Shown here: piece by piece, positions 25,773-35,273 of the stretch
Layout: each line of letters starts with the position of its first letter
Numbering within the stretch: the first letter of the stretch is position 1
Assembly: GCA_038320345.1 (NCBI GenBank)
Contig: JBBQED010000002.1
Location: forward strand, 186,001-250,000
Source of the DNA: JBBQED01 sp038320345
GTDB taxonomy: Bacteria > Bacteroidota > Bacteroidia > AKYH767-A > OLB10
Direction: 5' to 3'
Length of the DNA stretch: 64,000 bases
Made by a program: the position numbers and the translations under genes
Notes under the pieces: model-generated
Databases searched by the model: none
Seen by the model: only the letters and a program-made list of their open reading frames with translations
Told to the model about the DNA's origin: nothing

Positions 25773-27665
25773 TTATTTAACGATCATGAATGGTTGAATC
25801 ACCATCGCATTTCCAGTTTGTAATTTCAGTAAATAACCACCACTGGAAATTTCAAAACAATTCATAGATAGAGAGAAAGGTTCTCCATTCAATGTTAATT
25901 CAACAGTTCGTAAAATACGACCGGATAAATCGACAATCTGAGCTGTAGCCGTACCGGTATATATATTGTTAATCTGAGCCGTAAGAATTTCATTCACTGG
26001 ATTAGGGTAAATGGTATAAACTGAAAAATCCTTATTTTCATTCATTCCAGTACAAGCATTTACAGTAATAACTTCTTTCGATGTACTTACGCAACCGTTA
26101 GTATTTGTATAATCATACGTCAGGATATGTGTTCCAATTCCAGCAGCAGCAGGATCAAAAATTCCCGTCGTTACTCCAGTCCCAGAAAATACACCACCTG
26201 CAGGAGATGCATTCAATGTTACTGGCGAATTGTACACGCAATAAAACGTATCTAAATTGGTAAAGGAAGTTTGAGCAACTGCACCAAGTAGATTAATGTA
26301 AACTGTATCGGTAGCACTGCAAAAAGTGGAAGTACTTAATACCGTAACCAAATAAGATCCACTTTGGTTGATTGCTAATTCATTGCTGTTGGTTCCAACT
26401 ATAGAAGTATCGTTTAACGTCCACAGATAGAGATTATCCGAACCTTGAGGTGTTCTCAACACAAAAGCGGAATCACAAATATTCAAGGTATCTACATCGG
26501 CTAAAAACGCTACCGGAGAGCATGACGTGGTATCTGCAATCTTGCGAATCTGACCATTTGATAAGTTAGTCACATACAACTCGCCTTCAAAATCTTCCCC
26601 GAAACTACTGATCCCTGCACCTGACCAAGTGGAATGATTATCGTGCTGATAAACATTACCATTTTTCTTCAAGGACTGAATGGTAGGATTGCAATAATCT
26701 GAAAAGAGATAGTATCCAAAGAGGTTTGCATATTTTGCACCGCGGTAGATACAGCCTCCTGTAATAGAACAATAACCAGCATGAGAAAAAGTGTAAACAG
26801 GAGCTTCATAGGTATTCTGAGGTTGGCAACCTGAAGTATTATAAGCAGAATTTCCTTCGTAACATCTCCATCCGTAATTTAATCCGTTTCCAGTTCCAGC
26901 GGCTTGGAAATCCACCTCTTCAAATGCACTCTGACCTACATCACCAATCCACATATCACCAGTGATGCGATCAAAAGTATATCTCCATGGATTTCTCATT
27001 CCTACATTCCAAACTTCTTTTGCAGCAGTAGTTGAATTAATAAAAGGATTATCTGCCGGGATAGCATAAGAAGTTCCATGATCAACATCGATACGGAGCA
27101 TTTTCCCTAATCGTTGACCCGTATTCTGAGCATTGTTCTGAGGATCACCACCACTTCCGCCATCACCCATTCCGATGTATAAATAACCATCAGCACCAAA
27201 ATTTACATCCCCACCATTATGATTGGAATAAGGTTGAGTGATAGTAAGCAGTATCACTTCACTATTCACTAATGCAAGATTTGAATCTGCTGGATCGACG
27301 CTATACCGAGCAATAACTGTATTACCTACGCCGGTATTATTAGTGTAGTCGACATAGAAGAAACCGTTTTGTTTGAAGTTGGGATGAAATGCCAGACCCA
27401 AAAGTCCCTGTTCATTTCCTGAAGAGTTTACTCTAGCATTTATATCTAGAAATGGAACTGCTAAAGTAGTACCAGCACTATCAACAATTTTAATTTTCCC
27501 ATCTTGTTCAACAACGAATAAGCGATTATCCTTGCAATGGGTCAGTTTTACTGGCTTAAGAAAACCAGAGAGGTAAGGAACCGTAGTTACATAAGGGGTT
27601 GTTTGTGAAAAGACGTTTGATGATCCGAAACAAATCAGAAATAAAAGAGAAGTAAAATATTTCAT
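25773..27665 (-). CDS. PQQ-dependent glucose/sorbosone dehydrogenase-like, T9SS-exported
   Basis: 630 residues: signal peptide, then a six-bladed GSDH-type beta-propeller (about residues 30-375; blocks FLDINARVNSSGNEQGLLGL, FHPNFKQNGFFYV, YSNHNGGDVNFGADGYLYIG, NVGMRNPWRYTFD), an Ig/PKD-like middle (about 380-545), and a type A sorting domain (YPNPVNEILTAQI to the end). The propeller suggests PQQ-dependent oxidation of a sugar, but many exported members have no proven activity. First gene of a two-gene T9SS cargo operon; the ECF sigma factor is divergent, 251 bases away. Confidence 0.88.
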   Translation of the reverse strand: MKYFTSLLFLICFGSSNVFSQTTPYVTTVPYLSGFLKPVKLTHCKDNRLFVVEQDGKIKIVDSAGTTLAVPFLDINARVNSSGNEQGLLGLAFHPNFKQNGFFYVDYTNNTGVGNTVIARYSVDPADSNLALVNSEVILLTITQPYSNHNGGDVNFGADGYLYIGMGDGGSGGDPQNNAQNTGQRLGKMLRIDVDHGTSYAIPADNPFINSTTAAKEVWNVGMRNPWRYTFDRITGDMWIGDVGQSAFEEVDFQAAGTGNGLNYGWRCYEGNSAYNTSGCQPQNTYEAPVYTFSHAGYCSITGGCIYRGAKYANLFGYYLFSDYCNPTIQSLKKNGNVYQHDNHSTWSGAGISSFGEDFEGELYVTNLSNGQIRKIADTTSCSPVAFLADVDTLNICDSAFVLRTPQGSDNLYLWTLNDTSIVGTNSNELAINQSGSYLVTVLSTSTFCSATDTVYINLLGAVAQTSFTNLDTFYCVYNSPVTLNASPAGGVFSGTGVTTGIFDPAAAGIGTHILTYDYTNTNGCVSTSKEVITVNACTGMNENKDFSVYTIYPNPVNEILTAQINNIYTGTATAQIVDLSGRILRTVELTLNGEPFSLSMNCFEISSGGYLLKLQTGNAMVIQPFMIVK

Positions 27666-27840
27666 TTTTTTTATATTTTTAGGTATTCTGTTAAAAACAG
27701 GGATTCACTTTTAAAATTTACAGTGATATGGATTTAGCTAAATACCTGATAAGGGTTTGAACAAAAGTAATAGGAACGAAGTGATATTCTCCCAACAATC
27801 TACAAATTTGAGATAATTGCCGAAAAAATGCACTAAATGC

Positions 27841-27869
27841 TTGAAATCAACTCAGATGAACTAAGTTTG
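27841..27869 (+). promoter_or_regulatory. Promoter of the ECF sigma operon
   Basis: TTG at 27841-27843 and TAAGTTTG at 27862-27869, 18 bases apart; the housekeeping form, so the operon need not depend on its own sigma factor. Confidence 0.45.
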
Positions 27870-27916
27870 TAGTGTAATTGATCTAGCTCAAACATCTACT
27901 GTTTTTATAAAGACCT

Positions 27917-28465
27917 GTGACTCCTCGCGCCATCATCGATGAAAATAACCTAGTATCCCGTCTAAAGGCACGGGATACCGAGGCATTTGAACTGTTGTAT
28001 GATCGATATTCGGCTGCTATTTATGGGGTAATCCTGAAAATTGTTTCGAAGGAAGATCAGGCGGAAGAGGTAATGCAGGATGTGTTCATGAAAATCTGGA
28101 ATAATCTAGCCAGTTATGATGCCACCAAGGGGCGTTTATTTACATGGATGATCAATATTGCACGGAATTCAGCCATTGATAAAATAAGAACCAAAGATTT
28201 TCGGCAAGGTTCAGCGATCCAAAATATAGATTCTGCCGTATATGAGGTGAATTCAATTCATCAACACTATACCGCAACAGATCATATTGGCCTTAAAGAA
28301 ACTATCGGCAAGTTAAAAGACATCTACAAAGAAGTGCTCGATTATGTCTACTTTAAAGGCTATACACATGAAGAAACATCAGAAGAACTTAAAATTCCAT
28401 TAGGAACAGTAAAAACTAGAATCAGAGCTGCAATTCAACAATTGCGGGAACTGATGGATGTATAA
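27917..28465 (+). CDS. ECF-type RNA polymerase sigma factor (SigK-like)
   Basis: 182 residues. Sigma-70 region 2 is at about 15-85 (FELLYDRYSAAIYGVILKIV, EEVMQDVFMKIWNNL, GRLFTWMINIARNSAID) and region 4 at about 125-180 (YFKGYTHEETSEELKIPLGT, VKTRIRAAIQQLREL). It starts at GTG; no ATG precedes region 2. The stop codon abuts the ATG of the anti-sigma gene, so the pair is co-translated. The RskA-type partner and downstream fasciclin gene match the SigK group. Confidence 0.93.
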   Translation: MTPRAIIDENNLVSRLKARDTEAFELLYDRYSAAIYGVILKIVSKEDQAEEVMQDVFMKIWNNLASYDATKGRLFTWMINIARNSAIDKIRTKDFRQGSAIQNIDSAVYEVNSIHQHYTATDHIGLKETIGKLKDIYKEVLDYVYFKGYTHEETSEELKIPLGTVKTRIRAAIQQLRELMDV

Positions 28466-29299
28466 ATGAACGAAGAATTACATAAATATCTGGAGGAGGG
28501 TTTAGCGGAAAGCTATGTACTCGGTTTGCTCAATGCTGAAGAGATAGCAATAGCAAATCGACTCATGCTGCAATACCCAGAATTTAGAGATGAGGTGAAT
28601 GCCATTCGTGAGGCTTTAACTGGTCTTGATTTAGCCCAGTCGACTCCACCACCAGCACATTTGAAATCAAAAATAAAAGCTAGAATTTTTGAAGATGCGC
28701 AACAGCCAATTAAAGAAGATGAGAAAAGAGAAGCTACGATTAGAGAATTAAAAGCACCTGTTAAATCTCCTTTCCAACGTTACCTTGTTGCCGCTTCAAT
28801 CATTACCTTGTTTATTAGTTTAGCTTATAATATTTATCTTTTCTCACAACTAAAAACGCTTCGCGCCTCTTTAGAAGAAGTTAGGAAGTCAAAAGATGAT
28901 TATGCGAATACACTTGAAGTACAAACTGCTTCTTACACCAGTATTACCCAAACACTGGCCGCTATTTCAAAACCAGAAATAAAGAAAATTTTACTTGCAG
29001 GTAATGATAAACTACCTGGAATTAATACAACAGTTTTCTGGGATAGTTTAAGTCATGCAGTTTATATCAATACTGAGGCTATTCCTACCTTACCAAGTGG
29101 AAAACAATATCAGTTATGGGCTTTAAAAGATGGAAAGCCTATCGATGCAGGTGTTTTCGATGGTAATTTATCTAATGCAACTCTTATAAGAGTAAAAGAC
29201 ATTGATGGTGCACAAGCATTTGCTGTTACCATTGAACCTACCGGAGGATTGCCTTCTCCAACGATGGAGACACTTTGTCTCATCGGACAAGTACTTTAA
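28466..29299 (+). CDS. RskA-family anti-sigma factor
   Basis: 277 residues. The cytoplasmic N-terminus carries the anti-sigma helix motif ESYVLGLLNAEEIAIANRLM with no zinc-binding HxxxCxxC. A membrane segment follows (LVAASIITLFISLAYNIYLF, about residues 106-127), then a short coiled coil and a periplasmic RskA C-terminal domain (PSGKQYQLWALKDGKPIDAG, VTIEPTGGLPSPT). It should hold the sigma factor at the membrane until released by proteolysis. It starts immediately after the sigma stop. Confidence 0.92.
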   Translation: MNEELHKYLEEGLAESYVLGLLNAEEIAIANRLMLQYPEFRDEVNAIREALTGLDLAQSTPPPAHLKSKIKARIFEDAQQPIKEDEKREATIRELKAPVKSPFQRYLVAASIITLFISLAYNIYLFSQLKTLRASLEEVRKSKDDYANTLEVQTASYTSITQTLAAISKPEIKKILLAGNDKLPGINTTVFWDSLSHAVYINTEAIPTLPSGKQYQLWALKDGKPIDAGVFDGNLSNATLIRVKDIDGAQAFAVTIEPTGGLPSPTMETLCLIGQVL

Positions 29300-29526
29300 G
29301 ATTTATCATTATTAGTTTTTTCGTTCATACACCTAAATTTTCAGGTTGTTATTGCTATACATTTTTGTGAGATCGAGGAGTTTTGATGAATGCTACTAAT
29401 TATAGTGCCCACGAAAATTAAATTTACTTTCCAGAAATCCACAAACATTTTACTCACGTAAGTTTTTTCAGGTCCGGAAGAATACATTCAATCACAGACC
29501 AGTTTAATCACAAAATAAAAAAACTT

Positions 29527-30099
29527 ATGAAAAACAAAAATCTTTATCTAATTGCACTGAGTTTAGCTTGTTCAGTCTTCAGCATTACATTAACAGAAGC
29601 TCAGGACATGAAAAACAATACCGTAATGGTAGGTGGTGAAGCGATGTTGCCTATGAAAAACATCATCGAAAATGCAGTAAATTCAAAAGACCATACTACG
29701 TTGGTTGCAGCTGTGAAAGCAGCAGGATTAGTAGAAACATTACAAGGTAAAGGTCCTTTCACCGTTTTTGCTCCAACGAATGATGCATTTGAAAATTTAC
29801 CTGAAGGAACTGTGAATTCACTGTTGATGATGGAGAATAAAGCAAAGCTTTCTGCTATCCTTACCTATCATGTAATCTCTGGAAAGTATGATTATACAGC
29901 ATTGGCTAAAGCAATCATGACTGGCAAAGGACAAGCCAAAATGAAAACTGTAAATGGAGAAGAATTAACATTTATGATGAATGGTGCTCATAATATTGTG
30001 ATTAAAGATAGCAAAGGCAATGTATCGAACATCAGCACTTATGATGTAATGCAATCCAATGGAGTAATTCACTCTATTGACCATGTGTTAATGCCATAA
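29527..30099 (+). CDS. Secreted fasciclin (FAS1) domain protein
   Basis: 190 residues: signal peptide (LIALSLACSVFSITLTEAQ) and one FAS1 domain (about 45-190), with the conserved GPFTVFAPTNDAFENLP (H1 region) and LTYHVISGKY (H2 region), ending NGVIHSIDHVLMP. A small adhesive or envelope protein, probably periplasmic or exported. It sits 227 bases after the SigK/RskA-like pair and has its own terminator; the gap contains no other gene. Control by the upstream sigma factor is inferred from the same arrangement in mycobacteria. Confidence 0.93.
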   Translation: MKNKNLYLIALSLACSVFSITLTEAQDMKNNTVMVGGEAMLPMKNIIENAVNSKDHTTLVAAVKAAGLVETLQGKGPFTVFAPTNDAFENLPEGTVNSLLMMENKAKLSAILTYHVISGKYDYTALAKAIMTGKGQAKMKTVNGEELTFMMNGAHNIVIKDSKGNVSNISTYDVMQSNGVIHSIDHVLMP

Positions 30100-30123
30100 C
30101 AAATCTCATGATTACCCATTACC

Positions 30124-30153
30124 AAAACAGGTCCCGTAAGGCCTGTTTTTTTT
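30124..30153 (+). terminator. Terminator of the fasciclin gene
   Basis: AAAACAGG, ten-base loop, CCTGTTTT and a run of T. Confidence 0.8.
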
Positions 30154-30292
30154 TCGTTATAAGCATTGAATCTCTTTTAGTGCTCTAGCAAGCAACTCAA
30201 TATTGTTTAATTTCGTAAGACGATGGATTAATCTTTCAAAAAGTCCAAACTAGATCCTACACCACACATTGACTACACTCCGAAAAAAAATA

Positions 30293-30916
30293 ATGATCAG
30301 CAGCGCCGTTATCATGGTGATGTTGTTGGTCACTGTTGTTGTGTGGTGCAACCGATTTGTGGATCATCAAACGAAATCTTTCGTCTACAATGATCTCAAC
30401 GAAATTCCAGCAAACCGAATGGGTTTACTGTTGGGAACAAGTAAATATTTAAATAGTGGAGGATTAAATCCATTCTTTGCAAACAGAATTAAAGCAGCAG
30501 CGGCCTTGTATTTTTCAGGAAAGATTCGACACTTGATCGTGAGTGGAGATAACCGTCATTTTTCCTACAATGAGCCCAGAGAAATGCGAAAAGAATTAAT
30601 GCGAGCAGGAATTCCTGATACTTGCATTACCTTAGATTTTGCAGGATTCAGGACGCTAGATTCAGTGATCAGAGGAAAAAAAGTATTTGGACAAAGTAAG
30701 TTCACTATTATCTCCCAGGCATTTCATAATCAACGAGCAGTTTATATAGCCCGCTTTCATGAAATTGATGCAATAGGATTTAATGCAGAAGATCCTCCCG
30801 GATTATTTGGTTTGAAAGTTGAAATCAGGGAAGTTTTTGCAAGGACTATGATGATGATTGATTTATTCATTCTACATCGAGAACCCTATTTTTTAGGAGA
30901 GGCGGTACAGATTTAA
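30293..30916 (+). CDS. SanA/ElyC-type DUF218 membrane protein (first paralogue)
   Basis: About 207 residues from the ATG (MISSAVIMVMLLV), with an in-frame TTG at 30269 as alternative. One N-terminal membrane segment, then a DUF218 domain: RMGLLLGTSKYL, NPFFANRIKAAAALYFSGKI, HLIVSGDNRHFSYNEPREM, TIISQAFHNQRAVYIAR. SanA-type proteins affect envelope permeability, including vancomycin sensitivity in enterobacteria; the biochemical activity is unresolved. A second copy is at 53993. Its stop codon lies in the first unit of a 16-base tandem repeat. Confidence 0.88.
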   Translation: MISSAVIMVMLLVTVVVWCNRFVDHQTKSFVYNDLNEIPANRMGLLLGTSKYLNSGGLNPFFANRIKAAAALYFSGKIRHLIVSGDNRHFSYNEPREMRKELMRAGIPDTCITLDFAGFRTLDSVIRGKKVFGQSKFTIISQAFHNQRAVYIARFHEIDAIGFNAEDPPGLFGLKVEIREVFARTMMMIDLFILHREPYFLGEAVQI

Positions 30917-30985
30917 TGTGCTAATTATTTAATGTGCTAATTATTTAATGTGCTAATGTGCTAATTATTTAATGTTCTAATTTTC
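30914..30985. repeat. 16-base A+T-rich tandem repeat TAATGTGCTAATTATT
   Basis: About four and a half units, the third cut to 8 bases and the last degenerate. The related words GCACATTAGCACATTAAT at 37092-37109 and GAATTAGCAAATTA at 31153-31166 suggest a dispersed family. The rest of the 247-base gap up to 31163 holds no gene. Confidence 0.85.
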
Positions 30986-31163
30986 TCAGAGGAAAGTGCG
31001 GTATGTACACCGAAATAAGAGTAATTTATTTATAATCCTTCACTTTTTCATCTCCGATTTATGCAACACTACATAAATCTTGTTTAGCACGAAAAGTTCC
31101 AATCTCGTTTAGGAATTAGCCCATTATCACAAACTGTTTCGAACGTGCTTCGGAATTAGCAAA

Positions 31164-33254
31164 TTAATAAGCTCCACTTCTTTTGCGTAAAAACCATTCT
31201 AAACTCAACAGGGAGATAAGGAGGATAAATACCCAAGGTAGACTCACCATGTCATCGAGTTTTTTACGGGAAAAGGAAATGGATTTAAGATCTTCTCTTT
31301 CTTTGAGTGCTTTTAGGAGTTCATTAACCTGCTCTGGAGCAAACATCTTTCCTCCTGTTTTAGAAGCGATAGCACTTAGCAATTGATGATCAGCAACGGT
31401 ATTTGAAGTTTCTAACTGTAATGCACTAACGCTAAACTCACCTGTCTCAGAATAAATACGATCTCCGAGTTTAGTCTCAGCTTTATACTTATAATTTCCT
31501 ACCGGATATAATCCTGCATTGAGCGTATAGGCCTTTTCAGTTCTACTAAAAGTATACGGAAACTGCTCACCTTTATAATTCACTAAAGTCATTCTTACTT
31601 CCGGTTCATTGATGAGTTGATCCGACTGATTATAAAGTTCAGCATCAAAAACAAGTGGTTCATTTTCCCTGAAATTATTTTTAGTAAAAATCCGGAAAGG
31701 ACTTCTGTTTTCTTTTACACTTAGGTACTGAATAATTCTACTAAATAGTTCATCACTGAATGTATGATTCGCATTAGCATTATAATCAGCAAGTCTCCAT
31801 TTCCAGATCCCTTCGCCCGTGGTAACTGCGATTTTCCTTCCATCCTTCTCACTAAAAAACAGGAGTGGCTGTTTGGTATTTACACTTCCTAATCGCTGAT
31901 AAAAAAGAGGATAAATATTTCCGGTACTCTTATAAAAACCAAACGGAGCATACAGCGGAGGCCAAGAAACTATTTGCTCCTGCAATTCATTGCTGATCGT
32001 AAACAAGCTGAACTCCGAGGCATACAAAGCTTGGGCTTCATTCAATCGCCCTTTTTGATCAGTAATCTCAAGCCCTGTATTTAAAGCATTGAATGCTGTA
32101 ATATTCGCTGAGGCACCAAGAATATACCACACACTAGTACCCGCAGCATTAATTTTCTCTAGAAGATTATTGACACTTTGAGTTCCAGAAGGTAGGTTAT
32201 GCAAAATTATGAGGCTATACTCACCTACTCTACCATCGAAAGTAGATAACTGATCTATCTTAAGTTCATAATTTGGGCTATTCTCAATTACTGCTCTTAA
32301 TGCACTCTCATCAGGATTGGGGGCATTACTAAGGATAAGAATTTTTTGTTTGTTCTCAATCACTTCCACAAAAACATCACGTACATTATTCGAATATGTA
32401 ACTTCATCAGGCAACGAAGAAATACTGATGCGGATATGTCGGATACCTTTTTTCTTAGCGTCTAACGTTACCGGAATTGTTGTATGGTAATTGTTGCCGG
32501 ATACTTCAATACTGCGTGAAAAGACTCTTAGTGAATCTTCTTCAATGATTAGTGTTGCATTATTTCCAGCACACTGCCGCGCATCAATTACAACCTCTAA
32601 TGGATAACTATTCCCGAGGAAAGCAACTCTGTTATTATTCACTTTTGAAAGGATGAGATCTTTCTTGATAGTGGTATCACCCAATGCAAGCGTATACACT
32701 GGTACTTTTAGTCGCGTAGGACCATAAGCTGGATTAGCACCTTCGTTGTACAATCCATCAGAAGCAATAACAATAGCACCTACATTCCGGTTTGCAAATT
32801 GCACGTCCAGCTCATCATATAAATCACCTAGATTAGTTTCCTTATCATTAAAATTAAAATCTGCTTTCTCACGAACATGATCTCCAAACGAAAACGTGCG
32901 CAATTCATAATCGCCTTTCAGACCATCATTTAATACCGCATATGATTTTTTTAAAGCTTCGATCTGAGTAGTAGAATCCTTCGAATTCACAATAGATCGA
33001 GAATCATCCAGCGCTAGAATAACTATCGGTTTTTCAACTTCGCGAGTGATGGTACGCACCATCGGTCCGAGTAAAAGAAAAGCAAGTAAGGTTACTAGGA
33101 TGAATCTGCAGGCAGTCATTATCCGAGCCACATTCACCGGAATCTCGCTCATAAAAGCTGATTTCCTGTACAATAGCCAAGCATAAAAGGCTCCTGTTGC
33201 AAAACAGAAGATGGTAAACCAGAGCGGTAATTCAGTAATTAGAGATAGACCCAC
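31164..33254 (-). CDS. VWA-domain membrane protein
   Basis: 696 residues. Two N-terminal membrane segments (LWFTIFCFATGAFYAWLLY and FILVTLLAFLLLGPMV) precede a von Willebrand A-like domain with the MIDAS start LALDDSRSIVNS and a later IVIASDGLYNEGANP. A long extracytoplasmic beta-sandwich region follows, with a class-I-glutamine-amidotransferase-like segment (YSLIILHNLPSG). The last helix LPWVFILLISLLSLEWFL anchors the C-terminus. This layout recurs in Bacteroidota and is related to BatA/BatB-type proteins; its function is unknown. A -7 box TATTTTTG lies 17 bases before the ATG. Confidence 0.82.
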   Translation of the reverse strand: MGLSLITELPLWFTIFCFATGAFYAWLLYRKSAFMSEIPVNVARIMTACRFILVTLLAFLLLGPMVRTITREVEKPIVILALDDSRSIVNSKDSTTQIEALKKSYAVLNDGLKGDYELRTFSFGDHVREKADFNFNDKETNLGDLYDELDVQFANRNVGAIVIASDGLYNEGANPAYGPTRLKVPVYTLALGDTTIKKDLILSKVNNNRVAFLGNSYPLEVVIDARQCAGNNATLIIEEDSLRVFSRSIEVSGNNYHTTIPVTLDAKKKGIRHIRISISSLPDEVTYSNNVRDVFVEVIENKQKILILSNAPNPDESALRAVIENSPNYELKIDQLSTFDGRVGEYSLIILHNLPSGTQSVNNLLEKINAAGTSVWYILGASANITAFNALNTGLEITDQKGRLNEAQALYASEFSLFTISNELQEQIVSWPPLYAPFGFYKSTGNIYPLFYQRLGSVNTKQPLLFFSEKDGRKIAVTTGEGIWKWRLADYNANANHTFSDELFSRIIQYLSVKENRSPFRIFTKNNFRENEPLVFDAELYNQSDQLINEPEVRMTLVNYKGEQFPYTFSRTEKAYTLNAGLYPVGNYKYKAETKLGDRIYSETGEFSVSALQLETSNTVADHQLLSAIASKTGGKMFAPEQVNELLKALKEREDLKSISFSRKKLDDMVSLPWVFILLISLLSLEWFLRKRSGAY

Positions 33255-33271
33255 AAGACAAATTTGTTGCG

Positions 33272-33279
33272 CAAAAATA
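33272..33279 (-). promoter_or_regulatory. Bacteroidota -7 box (TATTTTTG) of the VWA gene
   Basis: Exact match on the minus strand, 17 bases before the ATG. Confidence 0.45.
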
Positions 33280-33394
33280 GTCGTTCAAAGGAGAATAGGA
33301 CTTAAAATTAAGTGAGGACTTCCTGTTTATCAACAAAGATCACACAGATTTCTCGGAAACCCCAGATTTCAAGCGCTTCATTGCGACGAGCCTT

Positions 33395-33402
33395 TATATT
33401 TG
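33395..33402 (+). promoter_or_regulatory. Bacteroidota -7 box (TATATTTG) of lolD
   Basis: Exact TAnnTTTG ending 4 bases before the ATG, implying a leaderless transcript. Confidence 0.5.
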
Positions 33403-33406
33403 CAGC

Positions 33407-34075
33407 ATGTATATTTCTATCAACGGACTTCATAAATCGTATGGTGAACTTCATGTTCTGAAAGGTATTGATCTGGAAGTTACTAAAGGTGAAGTAGTTT
33501 CTATTGTAGGTGCCAGTGGTGCCGGTAAGAGCACCCTGCTACATATGCTAGGAACCTTAGATAAGCCTGATCAAGGTAAGATCATAATTAACGGCCAAGA
33601 AGTGCAGGAATTGTCAGGAAAAAAACTTTCTGCCTTTCGTAATAAACATATAGGCTTCATATTTCAGTTTCATCAGCTCCTCCCCGAATTCACCGCTCTT
33701 GAAAATGTTTGTATTCCGGCACTCATCGCAGGATTATCCAATAAAGAGGCGGAAGTCAGGGCTAAGGAACTATTAGCAAAGATGAACCTGATGGATCGTA
33801 TTGACCATAAACCTTCAGCACTTTCAGGTGGCGAACAACAACGAGTAGCCATTGCCAGGGCTTTAATGAACAATCCGGATTTGATATTAGCCGATGAGCC
33901 TTCAGGAAATCTTGATTCTGCGAATGCAAAAGACCTACATCAACTCTTCTTTAAACTTAGAGAAGAACTCCAGCAAACCTTCGTCATCGTCACCCATAAC
34001 CCCGAACTCGCCGCCATGGCCGACAGGAAGTTGACAATGAAGGATGGGGTGATCGTGAGGGAGGTTGCGGTGTAA
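33407..34075 (+). CDS. lolD: LolD-type ABC transporter ATP-binding protein
   Basis: 222-residue ATPase of the MacB/LolD group. Walker A GASGAGKST at 35-43, Q-loop FQFHQ at 86-90, signature LSGGEQQR at 139-146, Walker B LILADEPSGNLD at 159-170 and a switch histidine in VIVTHNPEL. LolD with LolC/LolE extracts lipoproteins from the inner membrane; no permease gene is adjacent, so the assignment rests on sequence style. Other members of the group serve different permeases. Confidence 0.85.
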   Translation: MYISINGLHKSYGELHVLKGIDLEVTKGEVVSIVGASGAGKSTLLHMLGTLDKPDQGKIIINGQEVQELSGKKLSAFRNKHIGFIFQFHQLLPEFTALENVCIPALIAGLSNKEAEVRAKELLAKMNLMDRIDHKPSALSGGEQQRVAIARALMNNPDLILADEPSGNLDSANAKDLHQLFFKLREELQQTFVIVTHNPELAAMADRKLTMKDGVIVREVAV

Positions 34076-34120
34076 ATGAATTTAATATAATTTTAAAATA
34101 ACTGAGGTTTTTATATTAAA

Positions 34121-34150
34121 TATTCATTTTTCAAAAAATTAAAATGAATA
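34121..34150. promoter_or_regulatory. Perfect 10-bp inverted repeat before the SIR2-like operon
   Basis: TATTCATTTT and AAAATGAATA separated by 10 bases, 46 bases after lolD and 65 before the first SIR2-like gene. It may be an A+T-rich terminator of lolD or an operator of the downstream operon. Confidence 0.4.
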
Positions 34151-34215
34151 ATAAAAAGGTAGACTCTTTTGAGACAGGGATGGTGGCATAAAAATAAATT
34201 AAAGCTTTCATAAAT

Positions 34216-35256
34216 ATGACTTTTGGTAGAATGACTTTGGTAATAGGTGCAGGTGCTTCCAAGGCCCTACATCGTGAATTTGGATTAGGTATTGATCTAG
34301 TAAATGATATAATAAGTAGATTGGAAGACAAGCTACTTTGTAATATTCTATATCGAAAATACGGTAAAACATTACCAATTGCGAAGTTCGTTGAAGCATT
34401 AAGTGAATATAAAGAAAATGCGATATATCCTTCAATAGATCAATTCATAAGCGAGGTTAACGAATATCCGGAATTTGAAAAATTCAAAATAGATTTTAAC
34501 AACATTGCTCTCGATAGCATTTGCTATCATATTTTAGGGTATGAAGGTCGTTTAACAGATGACGACTATTTTTCAAACAAACTTTTTGAAAAAACTTGGC
34601 TCTATCAATTAATACTATGGATGAAAGAAACTGACTTTTTTAGTTCGCCAGTTAAAAGTACTTGCTTGAAAATTATCACCTTTAACTACGATAGGACTAT
34701 TGAGTTTTTTTTATTAAATTATTTCCCTGAATATGATAATCAAGTAAAAATATTTATCAAAGAATCTATCATCCATATTTATGGTCATGTTGGTCATCTA
34801 GTGAAACTCGAAGAAAATACAAATATTATTCATTTTGCGGCGAAAAACGATGATACAATAAATTGGAACTCAGATAACATGAAATTACAATATGATCAAA
34901 GAAATGAGAATACACTATCAACCTTTAAATCACAGCGATATATTGCCACTTTAATACAAGATACCAAAGAAAAAAGCGAAATATTTGGGTATTCAGACAA
35001 TAGCGATTTACAAGTTTGTTTTTTCGGTTTTGCTTTCGATAATTTAAATTGCCAAAGACTAAATTTAACTTTCAACCACAACAACCTTCCAAAATACTTT
35101 GCAAATATCCATCCCCAGAAATATGACTATGGATTTAAAATCAGGAGAGCAAATTCAAACAAATTAAGAATGTTAAGAACTGATTTTAATTTTTCATATT
35201 TGGAGGCAGTTGATTTCTTGCAATCAAGATTATTAGAATTTAAAATAACTTATTAA
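34216..35256 (+). CDS. SIR2-like protein, first of a defence-type pair
   Basis: 346 residues. SIR2-type NAD-binding motifs in order: LVIGAGASKALHREFGLGI (GAGAS at 11-15), ITFNYDRTIEFFL (TFNYD at 155-159), IIHIYGHVG (187-193) and FFGFAFDNLN (GFAFD at 271-275). The histidine motif differs from the usual LHG: candidates are H187 and H191. Many SIR2-like proteins of anti-phage systems hydrolyse NAD on infection; activity here is inferred. An ATG at residue 6 (34231) is an alternative start. The next gene begins 17 bases after the stop, and base composition looks more A+T-rich than the flanks. Confidence 0.78.
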   Translation: MTFGRMTLVIGAGASKALHREFGLGIDLVNDIISRLEDKLLCNILYRKYGKTLPIAKFVEALSEYKENAIYPSIDQFISEVNEYPEFEKFKIDFNNIALDSICYHILGYEGRLTDDDYFSNKLFEKTWLYQLILWMKETDFFSSPVKSTCLKIITFNYDRTIEFFLLNYFPEYDNQVKIFIKESIIHIYGHVGHLVKLEENTNIIHFAAKNDDTINWNSDNMKLQYDQRNENTLSTFKSQRYIATLIQDTKEKSEIFGYSDNSDLQVCFFGFAFDNLNCQRLNLTFNHNNLPKYFANIHPQKYDYGFKIRRANSNKLRMLRTDFNFSYLEAVDFLQSRLLEFKITY

Positions 35257-35273
35257 GATCAGATATAATAATT

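Noticed and set aside
34216..35256. AbiH-type abortive infection protein
   Set aside because: The first loop and the TFNYD and GFAFD motifs fit the SIR2-like group better; AbiH typically has a GNGFD-type first motif, which is absent.
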